A stretch of 64,000 nt of DNA from an uncultured Chryseobacterium sp. (GTDB lineage Bacteria; Bacteroidota; Bacteroidia; Flavobacteriales; Weeksellaceae). Position numbers and translations under genes: made by a program. The notes below the pieces were generated by a model. The model had not been told where the DNA came from, searched no databases, and saw nothing but the letters and a program-made list of their open reading frames with translations. The stretch covers positions 186,001-250,000 of the forward strand of contig CAJYLO010000007.1 in the NCBI GenBank assembly GCA_913776245.1, written 5' to 3'. Each line of letters starts with the position of its first letter. Position 1 is the stretch's first letter. This document shows positions 1-8,667 of this stretch, piece by piece.

Positions 1-1319
1 CTATACAATGCCGCTCTTGACAATCCCAAATCTTCCGCCGCCAAAGATATATTTCCGCGGTGTTTTTTCAAGGCTTTTTTGATCAGAATTTCTTCCATTT
101 CTTCGATGTTCAGATTCATTATTGTATTTTCGGATTCTTCATTTTGAGGCATCAGTAATTTAAGATTTTTATCATTGGAAAGAATCACACTTCTTTCGAT
201 GCAATGGTCAAGTTCACGGATGTTTCCAGGCCAGGAGTAATGGATTAATTCAGAAATTAAATTCTCATTTAAAGCCAAATCAGGTTTATGGTATTTCTGT
301 TTGTAATTTTCTAAAAAATAATCGGCTAAACTTGAAATATCTTCAATCCGTTCTCTCAGACTCGGAATATTCAATTCAACCGTGTTGATTCTGTAATACA
401 AATCCTTTCGGAAACGGTTTTCAGCAACGGCTTTTTTGAGATTTTCATTGGTTGCAAAAATGAATCTCACATCCAACAATCTTTCTTTGGTTTCTCCGAT
501 TCTTGATAATTTTCTATTCTGAATCAGACTCAGTAATTTGGTCTGCAAATGAAGCGGAAGATTCCCGATCTCATCAAGGAAAACGGTTCCGTTTTCGGCA
601 TTTTCGATTTTTCCGGCATAATCCTGATGCGCATCCGTAAACGCTCCTTTTTTGTAACCGAATAATTCCGATTCAAAAAGATTCTCGGAAAGACTTCCTA
701 AATCAATGTGAACAAAAGGCTGGTTTTTCCGTTCCGACAACTCGTGAATATGTTCTGCCAAAACATATTTTCCGGTTCCGTTTTCTCCCAGAAGCAGAAC
801 ATTGGCATCGGTTGCAGAAACCCGGGCAATCTGATCCATTACTTCCCGCATCGCCGGCGATTGTGTTTCCAACTGATATTGATTGGTTTTAATGCTGATA
901 TTTTCCCATTGATTCAGCTTCTTGTTTTTTCGGGAAATATCAACCGCCAAATTGACGGAAGCATACAGTTTTTCGTTATTCCAGGGTTTTAGAATAAAAT
1001 CGGAAGCACCATTTTTTAAGGCTTCAACAGCCAATTCCACTTCACCGTAAGCCGTCATCAAAATAATCGGAAGCTGAGGTTCCAGCGTTTTGATTTCCTG
1101 CATCCAGTACAATCCGTCCTGTCCGTTTTCAAAACCTTTCCGGAAATTCATATCCAGGAGGACCGCATCCACTTGCTGTTCGGATAAAAATTTCAGAATA
1201 TTTTTAGGCTGATTGAGACAGCTCACTTCCGTAAAAAACTTTTTGAGCCAGACTCTCGCCGAAAACAAAATATCTTCGTCATCATCCACAATTAAAATAT
1301 GAGCTTCTTTTTTTCGCAT
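1..1319 (-). CDS. Sigma-54-dependent response regulator, NtrC family (C-terminus cut by window edge)
   Basis: Reading leftward from an ATG at 1317-1319, about 439 codons stay open to the window start. Residues 1-125 are a receiver domain with acidic residues DDDED near 12-16, phospho-acceptor D56 (VLLDMN) and K111 (ILKPW). Residues 150-370 are a sigma-54 AAA+ domain with Walker A GENGTGK near 178, the sigma-54 contact loop GAFTDA near 225 (GAFTDA instead of GAFTGA, which I recall as common in this phylum) and Walker B VFLDE near 246. The Fis-type helix-turn-helix begins near residue 415 and is truncated at the edge. It faces the exporter operon starting at 1647, whose upstream region has a -24/-12-like promoter and tandem palindromes, so it is the obvious candidate activator. 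A partner kinase, if any, would lie to the left of the window. Confidence 0.93.
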   Translation of the reverse strand, partial: MRKKEAHILIVDDDEDILFSARVWLKKFFTEVSCLNQPKNILKFLSEQQVDAVLLDMNFRKGFENGQDGLYWMQEIKTLEPQLPIILMTAYGEVELAVEALKNGASDFILKPWNNEKLYASVNLAVDISRKNKKLNQWENISIKTNQYQLETQSPAMREVMDQIARVSATDANVLLLGENGTGKYVLAEHIHELSERKNQPFVHIDLGSLSENLFESELFGYKKGAFTDAHQDYAGKIENAENGTVFLDEIGNLPLHLQTKLLSLIQNRKLSRIGETKERLLDVRFIFATNENLKKAVAENRFRKDLYYRINTVELNIPSLRERIEDISSLADYFLENYKQKYHKPDLALNENLISELIHYSWPGNIRELDHCIERSVILSNDKNLKLLMPQNEESENTIMNLNIEEMEEILIKKALKKHRGNISLAAEDLGLSRAALY

Positions 1320-1333
1320 TTTTCCGATATTAT

Positions 1334-1467
1334 TTTTTGAACACAAAGTCCACAAGGTTTTTATTAAACTTGATTTTCTATAGTTCACAAAGGCGTTTGA
1401 CTTATATAAGCGAAGCGGCTTTGTGAGACTTAATATTTTATTCTTTAGTGAACTTTGTGTTCAAAAA
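1334..1467. repeat. AT-rich inverted-repeat element between divergent genes
   Basis: The ends are perfect 16-bp inverted repeats (TTTTTGAACACAAAGT at 1334-1349, its complement at 1452-1467). The interior word GCGAAGCGGCTTTGTGAG recurs almost exactly in the element at 13471-13595, so this is one member of a dispersed non-coding family. With the two regulatory entries that follow, it fills the 327-bp gap between the regulator and the adaptor gene. Confidence 0.7.
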
Positions 1468-1498
1468 CATAAAAGTTTTTTATTAATTGAAGATTTGT

Positions 1499-1535
1499 TG
1501 TCCGTTTCCGTACAAAAAGTGTCCGATAATGAACA
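1499..1535. promoter_or_regulatory. Candidate enhancer: two tandem imperfect palindromes
   Basis: TGTCCG-TTTC-CGTACA (1499-1514) is followed by TGTCCG-ATAA-TGAACA (1520-1535). Both share the left half-site TGTCCG and a 4-bp spacer, and their centres are exactly 21 bp (two helical turns) apart. They lie about 65-100 bp upstream of the candidate sigma-54 promoter at 1599, the usual placement for an NtrC-type activator. The binding assignment is inference. Confidence 0.5.
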
Positions 1536-1598
1536 GTTTTAAAATTAATAAAATTATATTTAATCATATTTACAGAGTGTTACAAGATTATAAATTTC

Positions 1599-1615
1599 TG
1601 GCATCTGCATTGTGT
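1599..1615 (+). promoter_or_regulatory. Candidate sigma-54 (-24/-12) promoter of the exporter operon
   Basis: TGGCAT-N5-TTGTG matches the TGGCAC-N5-TTGC consensus with correct spacing. The GG of the -24 box is at 1600-1601 and the -12 box is TTGT instead of TTGC. Transcription would start near 1624, about 22 bases before the adaptor ATG. The divergent sigma-54 activator gene supports the call. Confidence 0.55.
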
Positions 1616-1646
1616 AATTATCTGTAAGTAAAACAGTTATCTAAAT

Positions 1647-2888
1647 ATGGATACGAAAATAGTAAAAAAGAAGTCTAAACTGAAATTAATCTCGATTATC
1701 GTTATTTCCGCTTTGGCAGTTTCAGTTTTTGGATGGTATTTTCTGAATCAGAAAAAAACGTATAATGTGAAGCTTGAAGATATCACCATTGATGAGGTGA
1801 CGAAAGGAAAATTCGAGGATATGTTGATGGTAACGGCACAGACGCAATCTCTTAATTCTTCTCTGGTGAATGTTTTGGAAGGTGGCGCGGTAAAAGAAAT
1901 TTTTGCGGAAGACGGACAAATGCTGACAAAAGGACAACCTATCGCAAGAGTTTACAATCCCAATACGGAATTTAATTACCTGAATCAGGAAACGGGAATT
2001 ATGCAGCAGATCAGCCAGATGAGGAGTTCGCTTTTAGAATTAAAGAATCAGGAATTCAGTCAGGATAAAGAATTATTGCAGTCTCAGAATGATTATAATA
2101 CGGCGTTGCAGACTTTTAATCTTCAGAAAAGATTGTACGATGCGGAAATCGGAAAGAAAACCGATTATGATATTGCTTTACAAAATTTGAATTATCAGAA
2201 AGACAGAAAACGAATTGTTGAAAAAGGAGCTTCTAATGAGAAAACTTCGAGAAATGCTCAGTTTGCAGCCATCAATAATTCCATTAATCAGATGGAAAAA
2301 AGCTTGAATATTCTTCGTTCCAACAAAAATAATTTCCTGATAATGTCGCCGGCTTCTGGAAGATTATCTTCGTTCAATATTTCGCTCGGACAGAATCTGA
2401 CAACGGGAGAAAGCATCGGAAAAATCGATTTAATGGGCGGTTACAAGTTAGTCGCAAAAGTGGATGAATATTATATCAACAAGTTAAACAACGGCATCAA
2501 AGGAACGCTTGACAACAACGGAAAAGAATACGAAGTGATTATCACGAAAATCCTTCCGGAAGTGAAAGACGGACAGTTTTCTGTGGAACTGAATTTCATC
2601 GATGCAAAAATTGAAAACCTGAAAATCGGGATGACTTTCGGCGTGAAACTGAAGCTGTCAGCCGACACGCAAAGTATGATGATTCCGAAAGGGAATTTTT
2701 ACAAAGACACGAATGGGAAATGGATTTTTGTAGTGAAAAATAATAAAGCTGAAAAACGAAATATCAGTCTGGGAAGAGAAAATCCTCTTTATTATGAAGT
2801 CGTTTCCGGACTGAAACAAGGCGAATCGGTCATTACTTCAGATTATTCTGAATTGAAAAAATACGAAATGCTTGATATTCAAAAGTAG
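1647..2888 (+). CDS. HlyD/MacA-type periplasmic adaptor (membrane fusion protein)
   Basis: This 413-residue protein has one N-terminal membrane segment (about 12-31) followed by a periplasmic region. It shows the typical adaptor order: a half lipoyl motif (GGAVKEIFAEDGQMLTKGQ, about 79-97), a long polar alpha-helical coiled coil (about 110-225, rich in Gln/Asn/Leu), the second lipoyl half (SPASGRLSSFNISLGQNL, about 231-248), and beta-barrel and membrane-proximal domains. Such proteins link an inner-membrane ABC or RND pump to a TolC channel. It heads an operon whose later genes encode the matching ATPase, permeases and TolC. The start follows the candidate sigma-54 promoter by about 30 bases. 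Confidence 0.88.
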   Translation: MDTKIVKKKSKLKLISIIVISALAVSVFGWYFLNQKKTYNVKLEDITIDEVTKGKFEDMLMVTAQTQSLNSSLVNVLEGGAVKEIFAEDGQMLTKGQPIARVYNPNTEFNYLNQETGIMQQISQMRSSLLELKNQEFSQDKELLQSQNDYNTALQTFNLQKRLYDAEIGKKTDYDIALQNLNYQKDRKRIVEKGASNEKTSRNAQFAAINNSINQMEKSLNILRSNKNNFLIMSPASGRLSSFNISLGQNLTTGESIGKIDLMGGYKLVAKVDEYYINKLNNGIKGTLDNNGKEYEVIITKILPEVKDGQFSVELNFIDAKIENLKIGMTFGVKLKLSADTQSMMIPKGNFYKDTNGKWIFVVKNNKAEKRNISLGRENPLYYEVVSGLKQGESVITSDYSELKKYEMLDIQK

Positions 2889-2892
2889 AATA

Positions 2893-2961
2893 TTTGTCAT
2901 TCAGAATGTAGCGAAGCGAAATGAAGAATCTCAGAGATTCCTCGTTCCTCGGAATGACAAA
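2893..2961. repeat. Dispersed palindromic element inside the operon
   Basis: The ends are perfect 10-bp inverted repeats (TTTGTCATTC at 2893-2902, GAATGACAAA at 2952-2961), and the interior is rich in GAAGCG/GAATC words. The GIN-domain reading frame stays open through the element by chance, which creates a false upstream start at 2921. Confidence 0.65.
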
Positions 2962-2989
2962 ATCAAATCAAAAATTAAAAATTATAACA

Positions 2990-3766
2990 ATGCAAAAACT
3001 ATTATTACTATTAATCGCAATGATTGTCGGTCTTTTTGTGACATCAACAACATTGAAAGGAAATGATTTTTCGAATGGGATTCAGAAATCAGAAACAAAG
3101 ACTTTTAATTTGAGTTCATTCAATGCGGTGAAAACTTCCCAGGCCATTGAAGTGGAAATTGTAAAGTCAGACGAAGAAAAAGCAGTTGCAACAAGCACGC
3201 ATTTGTCAGAACTTAAAATCGAAGTGAAAAATAAAACGCTTTACATCCAATACAAACCGAATGTTTCGCTTCAGAATGCCGATACAAAAGTAGTTGTTTA
3301 CGCAAAAGACCTTGTAAAAGCAGAAGCCGGAAATGCTTCTTCTATAAAAGTGAAAAGTGTTTTTGAAACTGCTGAACAAACTTTTGAAAGCAATGGAAGC
3401 GGAAGAATTGTTGCGGATTCTAAAGCTTCAGTTGTTAATATCAATACCGATAGTGCAGGTGGATTTTCAGGAAAAATTGATACAAAAAATCTCAATATTG
3501 ATGCTAATTCTGCAAGTTCGGTGAAAATCAGCGGTTCTGCAGATAATGCGAAAATCAATGTGGATAGTGCAAGTTCTGTGGATGCCAAAAATATGAATAT
3601 CCAAACTGCAAAAGCAACTGCAAGTGCGACATCATCGATAACTTTGAGTGTTTCAAAAGAACTAACCGCTTCTGCAAGTTCATTAGCTAAAATCAGATAT
3701 AAAACATTGTCAGGAATCAAGTTTTCTGCAAGCAGAAGTTCTGGAGGAACAATCGATTCAATTTAA
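2990..3766 (+). CDS. Secreted GIN-domain (DUF2807) protein
   Basis: I place the start at 2990, where an Sec-type signal begins (MQKLLLLLIAMIVGLFVTST). The frame stays open back to an ATG at 2921, but that extension lies mostly in a dispersed repeat. The mature part starts with a typical head-GIN pattern: TKTFNLSSFNAVKTSQAIEV, then repeated short beta strands with many Ser/Ala/Asn/Asp residues (SSIKVKSV, DSASSVDAKN, SASSLAKIRYK). This suggests a right-handed beta-helix-like fold exported to the periplasm or surface. The family's biochemical role is unknown. It lies between the exporter adaptor and a secreted peptidase, so it may be co-regulated with export or envelope stress. The product is 258 residues. 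Confidence 0.8.
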   Translation: MQKLLLLLIAMIVGLFVTSTTLKGNDFSNGIQKSETKTFNLSSFNAVKTSQAIEVEIVKSDEEKAVATSTHLSELKIEVKNKTLYIQYKPNVSLQNADTKVVVYAKDLVKAEAGNASSIKVKSVFETAEQTFESNGSGRIVADSKASVVNINTDSAGGFSGKIDTKNLNIDANSASSVKISGSADNAKINVDSASSVDAKNMNIQTAKATASATSSITLSVSKELTASASSLAKIRYKTLSGIKFSASRSSGGTIDSI

Positions 3767-3801
3767 AATAATAAACTATAAACTTAGAAAACTCAGATTA
3801 A

Positions 3802-5259
3802 ATGAAGACCTTAAAGATGATTAATAAAAGCATTTTGACTTTGATGATGTTTTTATTGGCGGCAAATCTGAAATCTCAATCAAAAGTTGATGTGGAATTC
3901 AACCCAAATATCGCCACGTATTCCATTGTTGAATATCTTGTAGCGAAGCATCAGGGAAGACTTTTCTACATCGACGGGAGAGCAGATATTGGTCATTTGC
4001 CTTTGGCAGATTTGGCGAACAGGGAAATGGAAAAATATGATAATTCGAAAATCATCAAAGCGATGCAGGATTATCTGCAGGTTGCCGGTCAGCAACAGGA
4101 TTTGACTTATCAGGTTTTACTGAAGCACAATATTTTTCCGGCAAAAGGTTATGCTTACCAGATTGAGGAAAATAATAATGCCAAGAAAGAAGCAGTGGAA
4201 AAATTCGCCGAAAAGTTGAGAGAGTTTTATATCGAAAGAAATCTGGGAAAATTCTTCAAAGACCAAAGTCATTTTTTAGAAGGTGCAAAGAATGAAGTGA
4301 GAAAAAATATTCCGGCTGGCTATATGGCTAAAATGGAGCAATATTATGGCGAGAAGTTTCTGGCTTACAGATTCTGGATTAATCCGTTGGATATTATGCC
4401 TAACATTCCGGTCTTCTGGCACGGCAACGGCCCAATGATTAAGTCTGACAAAGGGCAGATTGCCAATATGATCAGCAGTCCTTATCTTCCGCTGGAAAAG
4501 AAAAATAATATCAGGGATTATAAAGAATTTGGTTTCAATCATCCGGAAACGCTCAACTTTTTAATCACGCACGAGTTCGGACATTCGTTTGTCAACCAGC
4601 ATTTGGGCCCATATGAAGACAGGATTAATAAGAGCAGTAATCTGATGTCTGAGGCTCTTGTTGATAAGATGGCGATGCACGGTTATTCTTACTGGCCGTC
4701 TTGTGTTGCCGAGCATATCGTAAGAACAGGAGAAATCCGAATTGCGCTGGCTGATGGCAATCAGAAATTGGCTGAAAACTTACGAAAACAACATATGAAT
4801 GACTATTCCTTTGTTCTGATTCCTGAATTTGAAAAGAAAATGGAAGTGTATGAAAACAACCGTAAAAAATATCAATCGTTTAAAGAATTTGTTCCTGAAT
4901 TGCTAAATGTTTTGGATGAAACCAGTGTCGAAAGAGTGAGAACAAAATTGGGTTTATCTAATGTAAAATACGAAGTGAATTTAACGGTAAATGTTCCCGA
5001 AAACAGCGGTGATGTTTATATTACAGGCAATCAGTCAAGCATCGGGAATTGGAATCCTAACGTCATTAAACTTAATAAAACCGGTGAAACAACCAGACAA
5101 ATTACATTCAAAACTTATCCTGATTTGAAATTCAAATTAACCAAAGGAAACTGGGAAACAGAAGGGAAAATCGACGGAATCGGAGAAGGGAAAGACGTTT
5201 CTTTGTCACTGGATAAAAATACAAGTCTGAATTACACGGTGAAAAACTGGAAACAATAA
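3802..5259 (+). CDS. Secreted DUF4932-like zinc metallopeptidase with C-terminal CBM20-like domain
   Basis: A signal peptide (residues 1-26, ending NLKSQS) is followed by about 370 residues containing the zincin motif HEFGHSF (about 252-258), preceded by TLNFLIT. A later EALVDKMAMHGYS segment could supply the third zinc ligand. The last 95 residues (from VKYEVNLTVNVPENSGDVY) match the starch-binding CBM20 pattern, including VYITGNQSSIGNWNPN and the closing KNW. A peptidase joined to a CBM20-like module within an ABC exporter operon is unusual. The carbohydrate-binding function is inferred from the motif only. The substrate is unknown. Confidence 0.72.
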   Translation: MKTLKMINKSILTLMMFLLAANLKSQSKVDVEFNPNIATYSIVEYLVAKHQGRLFYIDGRADIGHLPLADLANREMEKYDNSKIIKAMQDYLQVAGQQQDLTYQVLLKHNIFPAKGYAYQIEENNNAKKEAVEKFAEKLREFYIERNLGKFFKDQSHFLEGAKNEVRKNIPAGYMAKMEQYYGEKFLAYRFWINPLDIMPNIPVFWHGNGPMIKSDKGQIANMISSPYLPLEKKNNIRDYKEFGFNHPETLNFLITHEFGHSFVNQHLGPYEDRINKSSNLMSEALVDKMAMHGYSYWPSCVAEHIVRTGEIRIALADGNQKLAENLRKQHMNDYSFVLIPEFEKKMEVYENNRKKYQSFKEFVPELLNVLDETSVERVRTKLGLSNVKYEVNLTVNVPENSGDVYITGNQSSIGNWNPNVIKLNKTGETTRQITFKTYPDLKFKLTKGNWETEGKIDGIGEGKDVSLSLDKNTSLNYTVKNWKQ

Positions 5260-5295
5260 TTAAACAATCCATAAACTTTAAAAAAATATACTACA

Positions 5296-6018
5296 ATGAT
5301 AAATATTCAAAACCTTTCAAAAGTCTATAAAACAGAAGATGTTCAAACCAATGCGCTTAACAATGTAAGCCTGCAAATCAAAGAAGGCGAATTCGTTGCG
5401 ATAATGGGGCCTTCAGGTTGTGGAAAATCTACTTTTCTTAATATTCTTGGACTTTTGGACAGCGCTTCTTCAGGTTCTTACCAATTTGAATCGGTTGAAA
5501 CCATCGGAACTTCTGAAAAGAAAAAATCAGAGATCAGAAAGAAAAACATCGGTTTCATTTTCCAGAATTTTAATCTGATTGATGAACTGACAGTTTACGA
5601 AAACATCGAATTACCATTAATTTACAACGGTGTTTCTTCCTCAGAAAGAAAAAGAAGAGTGGAAGAGATTATGGAGAAAATCAACATTGCTCACAGGGCA
5701 AAACATTATCCGCAGCAGCTTTCCGGAGGACAACAACAGAGAGCAGCGGTTGCAAGAGCTTTGGTAACGAGACCAAAATTAATTTTGGCCGATGAGCCAA
5801 CCGGGAATCTTGACAGCTCCAACGGAAATGAGGTAATGAATCTCCTTGCAGAACTTCACAGAGAAGGTTCTACGATTGCAATGGTAACGCACTCGTCTTA
5901 CGATGCAGGTTACGCTTCCAGAATCGTGAATATGAAAGATGGCGAGATTTTCAGTGAAGAACATTCTTCTCAAAGAAAGGATGTTTTCGAAAAAGCAGAC
6001 GCAAAAAACTTCGAATAA
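5296..6018 (+). CDS. ABC transporter ATP-binding protein, MacB/LolD-like
   Basis: This 240-residue ATPase has Walker A GPSGCGKS (about 39-46), a Q-loop (FIFQNFNLIDELT), the signature LSGGQQQRAAVARAL, Walker B LILADEPTGNLDS and the switch His (MVTHS). The sequence falls in the MacB/LolD/FtsE type that energises FtsX-fold permeases. These couple cytoplasmic ATP hydrolysis to periplasmic movement rather than moving substrate through the membrane. It is the only ATPase in the operon and presumably serves both downstream FtsX permeases. Confidence 0.95.
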   Translation: MINIQNLSKVYKTEDVQTNALNNVSLQIKEGEFVAIMGPSGCGKSTFLNILGLLDSASSGSYQFESVETIGTSEKKKSEIRKKNIGFIFQNFNLIDELTVYENIELPLIYNGVSSSERKRRVEEIMEKINIAHRAKHYPQQLSGGQQQRAAVARALVTRPKLILADEPTGNLDSSNGNEVMNLLAELHREGSTIAMVTHSSYDAGYASRIVNMKDGEIFSEEHSSQRKDVFEKADAKNFE

Positions 6019-6027
6019 TTGTTAAAT

Positions 6028-6081
6028 AAGGATGTCTGATGATGGATGTTAGGTGAAAAATTTCCGACATCCAGCATCCTT
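6028..6081. repeat. Short inverted repeat between ATPase and permease
   Basis: AAGGATG (6028-6034) pairs with CATCCTT (6075-6081), with a nested GGATGT/ACATCC pair. The same GGATG/GCTGG words recur in the gap at 23475-23515, the equivalent position of the second exporter operon. Confidence 0.4.
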
Positions 6082-6101
6082 CCTGCAACAAAAAATTAAT
6101 T

Positions 6102-8516
6102 ATGTTTAAAAATTGGCTCAAAATCGCCTTCATCAATTATAAAAAAAACTGGCTTTCCACCATCATTAATTTGTTTGGATTAACGATTGGACTGACAGGA
6201 TTTATGCTCATTCTGATGCACTGGAATGATGAAGAATCCTACGAAAAATGGAATCCTAAGAAAGATCAGATTTATGGTTCCCAGATTTACAATAAAAAGG
6301 ACAACGCTTACGGTGCAACGCTTCCTTATATTATGGCAGAACATGCCGTAAAAGTAATACCGGAAATCAAAGATTATGTCTTATTCAATGGTTCAGGTGT
6401 AGGCTATAAAATGACTACAAAACAGAAAACGGTCTTTCAGAAAGACGGGATGCTGGTCTCGAGTAATTTTTTCAACTTTTTTCCTTTCAAACTAATAGAC
6501 GGAACTTTTAAAGATGCCCTGAAGGGAGAATCATCTTTAGCAATTTCTACGGAGGCAGCCAAAAACCTATTTGGTAAAACCAATGTTGCAGGCGAAAGCG
6601 TGAAATTTGATAACAAAAATTATGTCGTAACAGCTGTTTACGAATTGCCAAAGGAAAACAGTCTCATCAAGCCGGAGTTTCTAATCCTTCCATTTGAACA
6701 AATGAAAAATGATAAGAACCAATGGGGCAATTTCAACTACGGATGCTTCTTTATGCTAAGCAAAAATGCCAATGTGGAGGCGGTACAGAATAAAATAGTG
6801 AAAGATGTTTTCGAGTACCGTGCAAAAATAAATGCGGCAGGCAGTGGCGTAACACCTCAAAAATATTTGGAATTATACGGACCAACGGGAAGTATTCTCA
6901 CGCCGCTTGATAAAATGAAACTCCATGCGCAGGCCTATTGGTTTGGAAATGGCGATTTTAAGACGTTAATGATCCTGTTTACACTTTCGGTATTAATTGT
7001 AATTCTATCAGCCATTAACTTTATTAATCTGAAGACAGCGCAGGCGTCTCAGCGTGCCAAAGAAATTGGAGTAAGAAAAGCGATTGGAAGTACAAAATCC
7101 AATCTGGTTCTTCAGTTTTTGCTGGAAACATTTATCATTTGTTTTGCGTCATATGTTTTGGCGTTGGCTTTAACAGAAATTCTCCTGCCAACCTTCAATA
7201 AGTTCTATGACAAAGAAATTGTGATGAATGACTGGCATATTTACTTCTATTCCTTTGCCATGGTTTTAGCAGTAACATTGATTTCAGGATTGATTCCGGC
7301 CACTTATTTAGCCAATTTTAAAGCGATAGAAACCTTGAAAGGTAATTTCGCCAGAAGCAAACACGGAATCTGGCTGAGAAACGGGATTCTGACCTTGCAG
7401 CTCATCATTTCTTCTTTCTTCATCATTGGAGGTTTGATTGTCAATAATCAGGTTAAATATATGATGGACAAAGATCTTGGCTATAATGGAAAGCAGGTTT
7501 TTCTGATTAATTTCAGTGAGAATGTCGCAAAACCCTGGCTGAAATATGAGCGTATTAAAAATGAGATGAAAAAAATCGAAGGTGTCGCCGATGTTTCTTA
7601 TGGAGAAGCAGTTCCCGGCAGCGGGAGATTCAGCAATTCCAATATGGATTTTATGGACAAAAGCATATACGCGCAGCACGGTTCTATGGATTATAATTAT
7701 CTGCAGTTTATGAATGTTAAATTGAAAAAAGGACGTTGGCTGGATCCTAACCTCGCTTCTGATACAATATCAAATGTTTTGGTCAATGAAGCTTTTGTGA
7801 AGAAATTTGGATGGACAGATGAGCAGGCTTTGAAGAATGAATTCAAGCCGGGATTTGATTACAAACCATATCACATTGTAGGAATTGTAAAAGATTTCAA
7901 TATCCTGAATCCCAGAAAAGCTGTGGAACCCATCGTGTTTTTCCATTACAGGGAAACAGAGTGGAAACGATATAATGTGTATAATATCCAGCTGAAATTA
8001 AAACCGGATGATATAGACGGCACGGTAAAAAGAATCAAATCCTACTGGCAGAATAATGTAGAACCGGGCTATCCTATTGACTCTTATTTTATTGACAAAA
8101 AATTTGCTGAAAGTTTTGTGAAATATCAGAAACAGCAGACCTTGTTCACCATTCTTAATGCAATGGTTTTAATGGTAGCATTGCTCGGACTATTCGCTTT
8201 ATCATCATTGATGATTGAGCAGAAGCTGAAAGATGTGGCGATTAGAAAAACTCTGGGCGCATCAGACGGAACTCTGATTTTTGGTCTGACAAAACAATTC
8301 TTATGGATTACGTTTACTGCAGTATTGATTAGCATCCCGATCAGTTACTACCTGATGAATGAGTGGCTGAAGGATTTCGCTTACCGAATTGATATGCCGA
8401 TGTTCCCATTCGTCTTGAGTTTGATTTCATTACTGGTTCTGACCTTCGCAGTCGTAAGTATCAAAGCTTATCAGGCAACAAAAGTGAATCTCGTGAAATA
8501 TCTGAAATATGAATAA
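6102..8516 (+). CDS. FtsX/MacB-type ABC permease, tandem copy 1
   Basis: This 804-residue inner-membrane protein has two MacB_PCD-FtsX units. A first transmembrane helix (about 20-40) is followed by a periplasmic domain to about residue 285, three helices (about 287-425, with the marker RAKEIGVRKAIGSTKSNLVLQF), a second periplasmic domain, and a closing FtsX core (about 675-800, with KDVAIRKTLGASDG). The start MFKNWLKIAFINYKKNW is typical of this family. The next gene has the same architecture and similar sequence, so the two arose by tandem duplication and could act as a heterodimer over one ATPase. Confidence 0.92.
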   Translation: MFKNWLKIAFINYKKNWLSTIINLFGLTIGLTGFMLILMHWNDEESYEKWNPKKDQIYGSQIYNKKDNAYGATLPYIMAEHAVKVIPEIKDYVLFNGSGVGYKMTTKQKTVFQKDGMLVSSNFFNFFPFKLIDGTFKDALKGESSLAISTEAAKNLFGKTNVAGESVKFDNKNYVVTAVYELPKENSLIKPEFLILPFEQMKNDKNQWGNFNYGCFFMLSKNANVEAVQNKIVKDVFEYRAKINAAGSGVTPQKYLELYGPTGSILTPLDKMKLHAQAYWFGNGDFKTLMILFTLSVLIVILSAINFINLKTAQASQRAKEIGVRKAIGSTKSNLVLQFLLETFIICFASYVLALALTEILLPTFNKFYDKEIVMNDWHIYFYSFAMVLAVTLISGLIPATYLANFKAIETLKGNFARSKHGIWLRNGILTLQLIISSFFIIGGLIVNNQVKYMMDKDLGYNGKQVFLINFSENVAKPWLKYERIKNEMKKIEGVADVSYGEAVPGSGRFSNSNMDFMDKSIYAQHGSMDYNYLQFMNVKLKKGRWLDPNLASDTISNVLVNEAFVKKFGWTDEQALKNEFKPGFDYKPYHIVGIVKDFNILNPRKAVEPIVFFHYRETEWKRYNVYNIQLKLKPDDIDGTVKRIKSYWQNNVEPGYPIDSYFIDKKFAESFVKYQKQQTLFTILNAMVLMVALLGLFALSSLMIEQKLKDVAIRKTLGASDGTLIFGLTKQFLWITFTAVLISIPISYYLMNEWLKDFAYRIDMPMFPFVLSLISLLVLTFAVVSIKAYQATKVNLVKYLKYE

Positions 8517-8589
8517 CGAACCCGAAGGGTTCAATATGAGTAGCCGTAGGTGAAACTTATGGCACCTGAAAAATATTCATTCTATATCC

Positions 8590-8622
8590 AAACCTCACAG
8601 GTTTTAAAAACCTGTGAGGTTT
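8590..8622. repeat. 33-bp perfect palindrome, identical copy at 55104-55136
   Basis: AAACCTCACAGGTTTT and its exact complement flank one central A. The same 33 bases occur at 55104-55136. There is no T-tract here and the operon continues, so this is better read as a dispersed repeat than a terminator. Confidence 0.75.
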
Positions 8623-8667
8623 AAAAAAGAATTTGATTTATCATTTATCATTTATCAATTATCATTT

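Noticed and set aside
2921-2989. Upstream extension of the GIN-domain gene to an ATG at 2921.
   Set aside because: Most of the extension is a palindromic repeat, and the signal peptide begins at 2990.
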